DNA from: Algoriphagus halophilus
Lineage (GTDB): Bacteria; Bacteroidota; Bacteroidia; Cytophagales; Cyclobacteriaceae
Length of the DNA stretch: 64,000 nucleotides
Direction: 5' to 3'
Assembly: GCF_900129785.1 (NCBI RefSeq)
Contig: NZ_FSRC01000001.1
Coordinates: 248,001-312,000 of the forward strand
The position numbers and the translations under genes are program-made. The notes under the pieces are model-generated. The model saw nothing but the letters and a program-made list of their open reading frames with translations. It searched no databases and had not been told where the DNA came from. Positions 46,853 to 54,944 of this stretch are shown here, piece after piece. How positions within the stretch are numbered: the first letter of the stretch is position 1; each line of letters begins with the position of its first letter.

Positions 46853-48550
46853 ATGAGCAAAACATCTTTGCCGATTTTATTACTGATTCTTCTTTTTGGG
46901 GCTGTAGGTTGCAGTCAATCCCAAGAAAAAGCAGAGCGGCCCAACATCGTTTTTATTATGTCAGATGATCATGCCTATCAAGCAATCTCTGCCTACAGTG
47001 ATAAGCTCATAGAGACCCCCAATATTGACAGAATTGCTAAAATGGGGATGTTGTTTACCAATGCCTCAGTTACCAATTCCATATGCGCACCATCCCGTGC
47101 AACGATTTTAACAGGGAAGCATTCACATATCAACGGCAAGGTGGACAACCATTTTCCTTTTGATACCACGAACGTAACATTCCCTCAAATCTTTCAAAAG
47201 GAGGGATATCAAACTGCGATGTTTGGAAAATTGCACTTCGGGAATAATCCAAAAGGTTTTGACCAGTTCAAGATACTTCCTGGCCAAGGTAAATACTATA
47301 ACCCTGACTTTATCACCAAGGACGAAGGAACAATCCAAGTAGAAGGTTACGTGACAGATATCATTACCGACATGACATTGAATTGGTTGGAAAATGAGAG
47401 AAAAAAAGATGATCCTTTCCTGCTATTTTATTTACATAAAGCTCCTCATAGAGAATGGTTACCAGCTGGAAGGCATGTAGCTGAATTTACCCAAAGAACC
47501 TTTCCAGAACCCCCTACCTTGTTTGATGATTACTCTGGGAGAGGTCGTGCCGCCCATGAGGCAGAAATGAATTTGCTGGAGGATATGCATTGGGCGGGGG
47601 ATTCCAAAATCCCACCTGCTGTCATGGATCAACTGGGAATCGAACCCAATTCAGGATGGGATAAGGCTGCATTTGAAGGAGAAGTTGGAAGAATGAACCC
47701 TGAGCAAAGAGCAGTTTGGGATGAATCCTACAATAAGATGATTGAGAAGTTCAAGGAAGCTTATCCCAATATGACCGAAGAGGACAAAATGAAATGGAGG
47801 TACCAACGCTATATGCAGGATTATTTGGGAACCATTAAAGCCGTAGATGAAAACGTTGGTCGGGTATTAGATTATTTGGAAGCCAATGATTTAATGGATA
47901 ATACAATTATCGTTTATACTTCTGATCAAGGTTTTTACCTGGGAGAGCATGGTTGGTTTGACAAGCGATTTATCTACGATGAATCTTTTAAAACACCTTT
48001 ATTAGTGGCTTGGCCTGGAAAAGTAGCGCCAGATTCCAGATCAGATGAGATGGTGCAAAATCTTGATTTTGCACAAACCTTTTTAGCAGCAGCTGGCATC
48101 CAAGCGCCAAGCGATATGCAGGGTGAAAGTTTACTTCCGCTTTTGACTGGTGAAACGGATAAATGGACCCGTGATGCAGTGTATTACCATTATTATGAAT
48201 ACCCTTCCGTTCACATGGTGAAGCGTCATTATGCGATCGTGACGAAGGAATACAAGCTGGTTCACTATTATTTTGATGCGGATGAGTGGGAATTAATAGA
48301 TCGAATCAATGATCCAATGGAGTTGAAAAATGTATACGGTGATCCCGCCTATGCCGAAATTCAGGCTGAGTTGCATGAGAAATTAGACGGACTGAGAGAA
48401 AAGTATGGGGATAACTCCGAAATCTCTCAGCAATATCTCAATGAATATTTAGACTATCTCCAGGAAAATAATTCCTACGCAGGCGGAAAGAATACCGAGT
48501 TGTTGGACAAGATCTTTAAGGATAGGAAGATTTCTACAGAAAAGCAGTAA
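46853..48550 (+). CDS. S1 sulfatase lipoprotein, tandem copy 1
   Basis: This 565-residue sulfatase has a lipobox (FGAVGC, Cys20). Metal Asp residues lie in MSDDHAYQAIS, and the activation motif is C78-A-P-S-R82. Further blocks are GKLHFGNNPKGFDQ, YTSDQGFYLGEHGWFDKRFIYDESFKTP and a C-terminal YHYYEYP. This architecture is typical of mucin/glycosaminoglycan-type S1 sulfatases, but the sugar is not readable. It is the first of two adjacent, very similar sulfatases (same length, same order of blocks) with a 126-base interval that carries heptamer repeats. Confidence 0.93.
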   Translation: MSKTSLPILLLILLFGAVGCSQSQEKAERPNIVFIMSDDHAYQAISAYSDKLIETPNIDRIAKMGMLFTNASVTNSICAPSRATILTGKHSHINGKVDNHFPFDTTNVTFPQIFQKEGYQTAMFGKLHFGNNPKGFDQFKILPGQGKYYNPDFITKDEGTIQVEGYVTDIITDMTLNWLENERKKDDPFLLFYLHKAPHREWLPAGRHVAEFTQRTFPEPPTLFDDYSGRGRAAHEAEMNLLEDMHWAGDSKIPPAVMDQLGIEPNSGWDKAAFEGEVGRMNPEQRAVWDESYNKMIEKFKEAYPNMTEEDKMKWRYQRYMQDYLGTIKAVDENVGRVLDYLEANDLMDNTIIVYTSDQGFYLGEHGWFDKRFIYDESFKTPLLVAWPGKVAPDSRSDEMVQNLDFAQTFLAAAGIQAPSDMQGESLLPLLTGETDKWTRDAVYYHYYEYPSVHMVKRHYAIVTKEYKLVHYYFDADEWELIDRINDPMELKNVYGDPAYAEIQAELHEKLDGLREKYGDNSEISQQYLNEYLDYLQENNSYAGGKNTELLDKIFKDRKISTEKQ

Positions 48551-48565
48551 GGAGTATCAATGAAA

Positions 48566-48594
48566 AGTCCGCAGTCCACCGTCGACTGGGGTCC
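48566..48594. repeat. Short heptamer-repeat stretch between tandem sulfatases
   Basis: The segment reads as three near-repeats of 7 bases (agtccgc, agtccac, cgtcgac) followed by tggggtcc. It is GC-richer than its surroundings. It resembles short intergenic repeats of the cagtcnnc type that I associate with Bacteroidota genomes, from memory only. It is not coding. Confidence 0.4.
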
Positions 48595-48676
48595 TATCAA
48601 AAAAGCGTTAGATATAAACCATCAAAAGAAAACTATAACCATAGAAATTAGATAGTAAGAAGCCTATACCCAACCT

Positions 48677-50374
48677 ATGAAATATACCCAGCCGATTTTC
48701 CTTTTCTTCATTGGAGTCACGCTTTTGACAGCCTGCCAGCAGAGTTCTGACGAGCAAAAACAAGAACGTCCCAATATCATATTTATCATGTCTGATGATC
48801 ATGCTTACCAAGCTATTTCAGCCTATGATAATAAACTGATCGAGACGCCAAATATTGATCGTATCGCAGAAATGGGGATGCTGTTTACCCAAGCATCTGT
48901 TACAAACTCCATTTGTGCTCCTTCCAGAGCGACAATTTTAACGGGGAAACATTCCCATATGAATGGAAAAATCGATAACCATTTCCCTTTTGATACCACC
49001 AATGTTACATTTCCTCAATTATTACAAAAGGCTGGTTATCAAACAGCCATGTTTGGAAAATTGCACTTTGGGAACAACCCAAAAGGTTTTGACCAATTCA
49101 AAATCCTTCCGGGACAGGGGAGTTATTATAACCCGGAATTTATCACCAAGGAAGAAGGAAATATCAAAGTGGAAGGGTATGTGACGGATATCATTACCGA
49201 CTTTACTTTGGATTGGATGGAAAATGAACGTAAAAAAGAGGATCCTTTTTTACTGATGTACTTGCATAAAGCCCCACACAGGGCATGGTATATGGCAGAG
49301 CGGCACTTAGAAGAGTTTACCAATAAGACCTTCCCAGAGCCTGCTACCTTATTCGATGATTATTCTGGAAGGACATCCCCGGCAGGAGAAGCAGAAATGA
49401 ATATCCTAGAGCATATGGGATGGTCTGGAGACAATAAGCTATTTCCGGAGGTGCTGAAGAAAATGGGAATTGCTGATGTAGGTGGATATGATACCAGCCG
49501 GTTTATTGGGCAAATGAATCGATTTAACCCTTCGCAGGCAGAAAGCTTCAAGAAATATTACGAACCCATCAGTGAAGAATTTACTCAAGCTTATCCAAGT
49601 ATGAGCGAGGAAGATAAAATGCGTTGGAAATACCAGCGATACATGCAAGATTATTTAGGTACAATCAAGGCGGTAGACGAAAATGTAGGAAGGCTTTTGG
49701 ATTATCTGGAGGCAAATGATCTAATGGAAAACACGATCATCGTGTATACTTCCGACCAAGGGTTTTACCTAGGAGAACATGGGTGGTATGATAAACGATT
49801 CATTTATGACGAGTCATTCAAAACCCCTTTGTTGGTTGCTTGGCCAGGTAAAGTAAAAGCGGGTACCAAATCCGATGAATTGGTTCAGAATCTAGATTTT
49901 GCGCAGACCTTTTTGGATGTGGCAGGAGTGGAGGCTCCTGCAGATATGCAGGGTGAGAGTATGGTTCCAGTACTAACCGGTAATTTGGAGAATTGGGATC
50001 GGGATGCCGTGTATTACCATTACTATGAATATCCTGCTGAACATATGGTCAACAGACACTATGCGGTCATCACCAAGGATTATAAACTCATTCACTATTA
50101 TTATGTCACGGATGAATGGGAATTGATTGATCGTAAAAAGGATCCTCAGGAACTTAAAAATGTATATGATGATCCTGCTTATGCGGAGATCCGTGCAGAG
50201 TTACACCAAAAATTGGATGAGCTTCGAGCCAAATACAAAGATAGTGAAGAGGTCAGCCAAGGGTATATTGATCAATATTTGGAAGATGCAGGAGAGGACA
50301 GAGTATATGGGATTGATAAAGTAACCATACAGGAAATTAAGGCAAGAAAAGAGAAAGCTTTGGAAAACAATTAA
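48677..50374 (+). CDS. S1 sulfatase lipoprotein, tandem copy 2
   Basis: This is a 565-residue paralogue of the preceding gene, with lipobox LLTAC (Cys20), motif C80-A-P-S-R84, and the same block order (SDDHAYQAISAY, GKLHFGNNPKGF, TSDQGFYLGEHGWYDKRFIYDES). Long identical stretches around the active site contrast with divergent central loops (about residues 230-300), which suggests a local duplication followed by divergence in substrate loops. It ends in a distinct C-terminus. It probably acts on a different sulfate position or a related glycan. Confidence 0.93.
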   Translation: MKYTQPIFLFFIGVTLLTACQQSSDEQKQERPNIIFIMSDDHAYQAISAYDNKLIETPNIDRIAEMGMLFTQASVTNSICAPSRATILTGKHSHMNGKIDNHFPFDTTNVTFPQLLQKAGYQTAMFGKLHFGNNPKGFDQFKILPGQGSYYNPEFITKEEGNIKVEGYVTDIITDFTLDWMENERKKEDPFLLMYLHKAPHRAWYMAERHLEEFTNKTFPEPATLFDDYSGRTSPAGEAEMNILEHMGWSGDNKLFPEVLKKMGIADVGGYDTSRFIGQMNRFNPSQAESFKKYYEPISEEFTQAYPSMSEEDKMRWKYQRYMQDYLGTIKAVDENVGRLLDYLEANDLMENTIIVYTSDQGFYLGEHGWYDKRFIYDESFKTPLLVAWPGKVKAGTKSDELVQNLDFAQTFLDVAGVEAPADMQGESMVPVLTGNLENWDRDAVYYHYYEYPAEHMVNRHYAVITKDYKLIHYYYVTDEWELIDRKKDPQELKNVYDDPAYAEIRAELHQKLDELRAKYKDSEEVSQGYIDQYLEDAGEDRVYGIDKVTIQEIKARKEKALENN

Positions 50375-50420
50375 ATTACTCCTTAAGTATTGGAAAAAGG
50401 GGCTGTTTCATAAGCCTATT

Positions 50421-50472
50421 TGAAGTCACATTTAGTATTCCGACAATTGAACAGGATCGAAATGTGACTTCA
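50421..50472. repeat. Long imperfect-loop inverted repeat, convergent intergenic region
   Basis: Arms tgaagtcacattt (50421-50433) and aaatgtgacttca (50460-50472) are exact 13-bp reverse complements with a 26-base loop. Just to the left is ggctgtttcataagcc (50401-50416), a sequence style that I associate with insertion-element ends. It lies between convergent genes and may be a terminator, a degenerate mobile-element remnant or a repeat family member. Confidence 0.45.
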
Positions 50473-50535
50473 CCCAACTTTATTTGGTGATTACTTTTCA
50501 TTTAAATGGCTGATCACATTCCATTCTTAGTCCAA

Positions 50536-51819
50536 TTATGCCCTCGACAATTCCTGAATGCCTTTAACCAATCTGTCTAATTCTTCGGTTTTTGTATAGA
50601 TATGTGGGGTTACCCGCATGCCGTGAAATTTTCCTGTTTTATCTCCCTTTTGAGTGACATGGACCTGGTAGTTTTTCAGTAGTTTTTGGACTACTTCTCC
50701 ATCAGGCATATTCTTTAAGGAGAAGGAACCCAAAGCACAGGCAAACTCAGGTTTCATGGAAGTTTTTATTTCAACATTTGGGATGTCATGGACTTTTGAG
50801 ATCCAATAATCTTTCAAATATCTTAATCGGGCTTCTTTTCTTTCGATCCCAATGGCTTTATGAAAATCGATCGCCCTGGCAATGGAAAGTTCAGCCGGCA
50901 AATTTCTGGTCCCAAACGTGGCGAATTTGTTGATGTTGTCACTTTGTGGGTCCACATGGGTGAAAAGAGGCCAAAGGCCCTGAATTTCAGATTTCTTGAC
51001 ATACAACATACCAGTTCCAAAGGGTGCACAAAGCCATTTATGCAAACTGGTACCATAAAAATCACATCCTAATTCTGAAATCTTGAAATCAATATGGGCA
51101 AAGGAATGGGCTCCATCTACCAAGACTTTGATTGCCGGGTTGATGTCTTTTATAGCTGCCGTGATTTTCTTTACAGGCAAGATATTTCCATTGATATTAT
51201 TGACATGGGTGATCATAACCACCTTTGTTCTGTCCGTGACAGCTTGGGTATAAGCATTCACAATTTCTTCATCATCCTCAACAGGCAAATCAAGTGAAAG
51301 CCATTTTAAAACGACTCCATACCGAGCCTCAGCTTCTTGCCAAGTATTCATCACAGAAGTGTAATCCTGTTCGGTAAGAATGATTTCATCCCCTTTGTTG
51401 TAATTCATTCCCCAGATCACCGTATTAAGCGCCTCTGTAGTATTGCGGTTTACGGCAATTTCTTCAGGACTACATCCCGCCAATGCAGCCAATTGTACTC
51501 GTACGGCATTGGAAGTGTCTCCTTCGCTCCACATATACATGGAAGGGATCGTATTGAATTCTCGGGTGTAATGTTCCAATACTTCCTGAACCACCTTCGG
51601 TTGAGGACTAACACTTCCATTATTGAGATTGGCAATGGTGGAAGAAACTGAATACTCATTTCGAACCCAGTCCCATAGAAAATCATCGTTATTGAACCGA
51701 GGAAGTTTTTTCCATAGGTTCAACTCTTTTTCTGTTGCATGAGAAAAATGGGGGAAGGTAAAGGCAGTGGAGGCTGCAGCCAAACATCCTTTCTTCAGAA
51801 AGTTTCTTCTGTTTGTCAT
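50536..51819 (-). CDS. Tat-exported class-V aminotransferase (isopenicillin-N-epimerase-like)
   Basis: This 427-residue PLP enzyme has a twin-arginine leader (NRRNFLKK, Arg4-Arg5) and so is exported folded. Class-V features are NRNTTEALN near 125, D235-A-H in the cofactor pocket, and the PLP-binding Lys261 in TSLHKWLCAPFGTG. The closest described types are isopenicillin-N epimerase and EgtE-like C-S lyases. The substrate here is unknown. Export of a PLP enzyme is unusual. It is the last gene of a minus-strand set with an exported TIM-barrel isomerase, exported RidA and exported amidohydrolase, gaps of 67-95 bases. Confidence 0.88.
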   Translation of the reverse strand: MTNRRNFLKKGCLAAASTAFTFPHFSHATEKELNLWKKLPRFNNDDFLWDWVRNEYSVSSTIANLNNGSVSPQPKVVQEVLEHYTREFNTIPSMYMWSEGDTSNAVRVQLAALAGCSPEEIAVNRNTTEALNTVIWGMNYNKGDEIILTEQDYTSVMNTWQEAEARYGVVLKWLSLDLPVEDDEEIVNAYTQAVTDRTKVVMITHVNNINGNILPVKKITAAIKDINPAIKVLVDGAHSFAHIDFKISELGCDFYGTSLHKWLCAPFGTGMLYVKKSEIQGLWPLFTHVDPQSDNINKFATFGTRNLPAELSIARAIDFHKAIGIERKEARLRYLKDYWISKVHDIPNVEIKTSMKPEFACALGSFSLKNMPDGEVVQKLLKNYQVHVTQKGDKTGKFHGMRVTPHIYTKTEELDRLVKGIQELSRA

Positions 51820-51914
51820 TTAATTAGTGCGTAAGATTAGAAAAAATAGCGCTTTTTTGGTTTTTATCTAGAATTTGAATTTTGAAGCTAGGGTAGGCAG
51901 CTTGCTTATTCCGA

Positions 51915-52820
51915 TTAGGAAATTATTTCATAAGCTCTTTTAAATGAATTAAACATGGAAGAAATGATTTGTTTCGGATCTCCTTCACTCAGGCTTTCGA
52001 ACGACACATATCCTTGATAACCTTGGTTTTTGATAATTGAGGAAATTCTATTCATATCTACTGGAGTCCTTGTTCCATTTGGAAAAACATGCTCCTTAAT
52101 AAACCAATAATTGGCAAAGGGAGCTAATGTTTCGATTTCCGCGTAAGGGTCTTTCGAGTGCAGACTTCCAATATCTAAAATCAACCCAAACCATTCAGAG
52201 TCCACTCTTTTCAGGATGTCAATTACTTCACTACTTTCAAATAAAAACTCATTGTGATTTTGTAGACCTACGATTACTCCTTTTTCCTCCCCGTAACCTG
52301 CGCAGGTTTTAAATTCCTCCACCAACCAATCTTTTACTTCATCCTTGGTAAAGCCTTCATAGGCTTGACTTCCTGTAAAGACTCTCATAATTGATGCTCC
52401 TAGGCTGGAAGATACTGTTAGCCATTTTCTTATTAATTCTCGATCAGCAGCTCTTCCTGTAGCATCAGGATTCACAAAGTTGTTTCTTACTCCTGTCCAA
52501 GAGATATTCAGTCCGAGTTCAAGAGCTTTCCTTTTTAGTTGAAATAGTTCAGTGTCCTCCGGGATTTCAGGATAGGAAGGGAAATAATAACCAGTTAAGT
52601 CTACCGCGTTTAGTCCGATAGCTGCAGCAAATTCCATCATGTCAAAGAATGACATTTCTCCACTTCTTAACTGGGAGTTGAAAGAAAAGGCATTGAGGCT
52701 GTACTGTACCCTGGTTTGGGGCAAAGGTTTTAAAGCCGAATGTGCAAAAGAACTTTGAATCCCAGCCAAAAGAGGTGTCAATGCCAGACTTCGAATAAAA
52801 TTTCTCCTTTTCTTATCCAT
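51915..52820 (-). CDS. Tat-exported xylose-isomerase-like TIM-barrel protein
   Basis: This 301-residue protein has a twin-arginine leader (RRNFIRSLALTPLLAG). The body is a (beta/alpha)8 barrel of the sugar phosphate isomerase/epimerase (AP-endonuclease-2-like) superfamily. It has VDLTGYYFPSYPE, GLQNHNEFLFESSEV, GLILDIGSLHSKDPYAE and a GYQGYVSFESL end, with acidic/His residues expected to bind a divalent metal. Members act as isomerases, epimerases or dehydratases of sugars, inositols or hydroxypyruvate. Exported members are common in Bacteroidota. It sits 95 bases upstream of the aminotransferase; its substrate is unknown. Confidence 0.85.
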   Translation of the reverse strand: MDKKRRNFIRSLALTPLLAGIQSSFAHSALKPLPQTRVQYSLNAFSFNSQLRSGEMSFFDMMEFAAAIGLNAVDLTGYYFPSYPEIPEDTELFQLKRKALELGLNISWTGVRNNFVNPDATGRAADRELIRKWLTVSSSLGASIMRVFTGSQAYEGFTKDEVKDWLVEEFKTCAGYGEEKGVIVGLQNHNEFLFESSEVIDILKRVDSEWFGLILDIGSLHSKDPYAEIETLAPFANYWFIKEHVFPNGTRTPVDMNRISSIIKNQGYQGYVSFESLSEGDPKQIISSMFNSFKRAYEIIS

Positions 52821-52896
52821 GCTTGAATAGATTTTTAAAAAAGAATCAAAACATCTTACTCCTGAAAATCATCTTTCCTAGTAGGTTGAATTTAAG

Positions 52897-53355
52897 TCAC
52901 TTATTTTTAAGATAAGCCATACACTCTATTTCCACTCGAGCATTTAGAGCTAATCCGTTTGTTCCAAAAGCACTTCTTGCCGGTTTGTTATTAGGGAAGA
53001 ATTTTAGGTATTCATTATTTAAAATAGGCCATTCACTCATGTCAGCCAGCATACAGGTGCATTTTATGACATGATCCATCGAAGAGCCATTTTCTTCTAA
53101 TATATTTTTAATGTTCAACATGGTTTGTTGGGCTTCTGGAATGATTCCTCCTTCAACAAGTTTAAGACCTATGTTTCCGATTTGTCCTGACACATAAATA
53201 ACTCCGCCATATATAACAGCTTGCGAAAATGGAAGATTGAGCGCTCTAAACTCTTCAGATGCAACATAGATTGCCTCCTCATTTGAGTTGCTTTCTTGGG
53301 CTAAAGCTATTGACATAGAAAAAATAGCTATCGTAAATAGTGTAATGATTTTCAT
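52897..53355 (-). CDS. Sec-exported RidA-family protein
   Basis: This 152-residue protein has a clear signal peptide (about 1-19, cleavage near ALAQ) before a full RidA/YjgF domain. It has QAVIYGGVIYVSGQIG, then the NIKNILEENGSSMDHVIK helix and the conserved active-site Arg140 in ARVEIECMA. RidA hydrolyses reactive enamine and imine intermediates that PLP enzymes release, normally in the cytoplasm. Exported RidA next to an exported PLP enzyme is therefore a coherent pair. The four-gene set 51.9-54.7 kb is on one strand. Confidence 0.92.
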   Translation of the reverse strand: MKIITLFTIAIFSMSIALAQESNSNEEAIYVASEEFRALNLPFSQAVIYGGVIYVSGQIGNIGLKLVEGGIIPEAQQTMLNIKNILEENGSSMDHVIKCTCMLADMSEWPILNNEYLKFFPNNKPARSAFGTNGLALNARVEIECMAYLKNK

Positions 53356-53422
53356 AAATAGTTTTGTTAAAAAAAAGGACTAGTAAAGAAAATTCAATTC
53401 AAAAATAAGCTTGGAATTTTTT

Positions 53423-54748
53423 CTACCCTTGCTTATCTAAAGCCAAAACGGAATGCAAAAGCACATTTGCTCCATTCTCCATGTCTTCAGCTTTGGTGAA
53501 TTCATTAGGTGAATGGCTGATTCCACCCACACTGGGAACGAAAATCATTCCTACAGGAGCAATAAGGGAAATTTGCTGGGTATCATGACCAGCTCCACTT
53601 TGCATGTGTTTGGTTTTCAAACCAAGGGCATTGGCAGATTCCTGGATTTTTAGCTGTACTGAAGCATCTGTCAAGGCAGGAAGATTGAAGCTGGGCTCTC
53701 TTCTAAAAGTAATAGTTGTCTTTGTTTCCTCTGCGATTCTCTGAGCTCGCACTTGGATTTCACCCAGCAGCATTTCGATTTTTTCAAATGATAAATCCCG
53801 AATCTCCAAACCCATCATTACCTTACCGGGAACAACATTGTAGGCGCCAGGTAAAGCTTCGATTTTGCCCACTGTGCCCACTTGTGTTCCTGGAACACTG
53901 TTGATGATTTCATTGACTGCAACAGTTAATTTAGAAGCCGCTAACAACGCATCCTTCCTTAGTTTCATGGGGGTGGTCCCTGCATGATTGGCAAATCCCT
54001 CTACAGTAATTTCACAATCCAAAATTCCTACAATTCCTTCTACTACCCCGATTTGTAGGTTTTCACTTTCCAGGATTCCTCCTTGTTCAATATGTAATTC
54101 CAACCAAGCATGAAGGTCCCCTTTTTTTCGCTCAGCACTTCCTATTTCCTCAGGATTTCCTCCTATCGCCCGGATTCCTTCTCCCATTACTAAACCACTT
54201 TGACTGACCTGTTGAAGTCCCTCTTGGGTCAGTTTGCCAACCATGGCTTTACTTCCGATCAGCCCGCCTTCCTCGTTGCCAAAAACGATGACCTCCAAAG
54301 GATGCTCAGTAATGATCTTGTTTTCATTCAGAATTTCAATCACTTCCAAAGCGCTTAATGATCCCAGCGTGCCGTCGTAATTTCCTCCATCAGGGACCAT
54401 GTCTATATGTGAACCGAAACCGATAGGCTTTAAATTTGGGTTTTTTCCATTTCGACTTCCTATAATATTCCCTCCTGCATCGATTCGGGGATTCAGTCCT
54501 GCCTTTTCCATCAGTTCCATCAACCATTTTCTCCCTTCAATATCTCCTTGGGTATAAGCCACCCGATAACCATGTCCGTTTTCATCCTGGCCATACATTG
54601 CCAATGCCTGGATACGATCTTCAATTCGCTTTCTGTTTACTTTGGGAAGGCTTTGGGAAAATGCAACTGCATGGGAATCTAGCCATCCAAAAGCAGATAA
54701 TCCCAATCCTGTCAGCGCGGTTTTTTTTATAAAGGATCTTCGACTCAT
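53423..54748 (-). CDS. Tat-exported M20 hydantoinase/carbamoylase-type amidohydrolase
   Basis: This 441-residue protein has a twin-arginine leader (SRRSFIKKTALTG). Metal-site residues are His114 (GSHIDMVPDGGNYDG, Asp116/Asp125) and Glu159/160 in FGNEEGG. The dimerisation and lid region includes VEGFANHAGTTPMKLRKDAL, and the C-terminal SGAGHDTQQ carries a further His. The family cleaves N-carbamoyl amino acids, ureidoglycolate/allantoate or beta-ureidopropionate with Zn or Mn. It is the first gene of the putative operon. It probably releases an amino compound that the exported PLP enzyme can use; this is inference. Confidence 0.9.
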   Translation of the reverse strand: MSRRSFIKKTALTGLGLSAFGWLDSHAVAFSQSLPKVNRKRIEDRIQALAMYGQDENGHGYRVAYTQGDIEGRKWLMELMEKAGLNPRIDAGGNIIGSRNGKNPNLKPIGFGSHIDMVPDGGNYDGTLGSLSALEVIEILNENKIITEHPLEVIVFGNEEGGLIGSKAMVGKLTQEGLQQVSQSGLVMGEGIRAIGGNPEEIGSAERKKGDLHAWLELHIEQGGILESENLQIGVVEGIVGILDCEITVEGFANHAGTTPMKLRKDALLAASKLTVAVNEIINSVPGTQVGTVGKIEALPGAYNVVPGKVMMGLEIRDLSFEKIEMLLGEIQVRAQRIAEETKTTITFRREPSFNLPALTDASVQLKIQESANALGLKTKHMQSGAGHDTQQISLIAPVGMIFVPSVGGISHSPNEFTKAEDMENGANVLLHSVLALDKQG

Positions 54749-54944
54749 AGTAGGGGAGGTGGTTCAAGAATAAGGTAAGAAATTTTGATTAGAAAGGGGG
54801 AAGAATTTTGAAGCTGAATCTTAGTTGATGGCAATTGTGGACTTCATTTCAAATTTGAAGTCGAGGCAAAACAGGAAGTAACTTAAGCGACACCGAGTGA
54901 AAAATGGGTTGGAGGGAAAAAATGCAAAGTCTTAAAAGCCAAGA

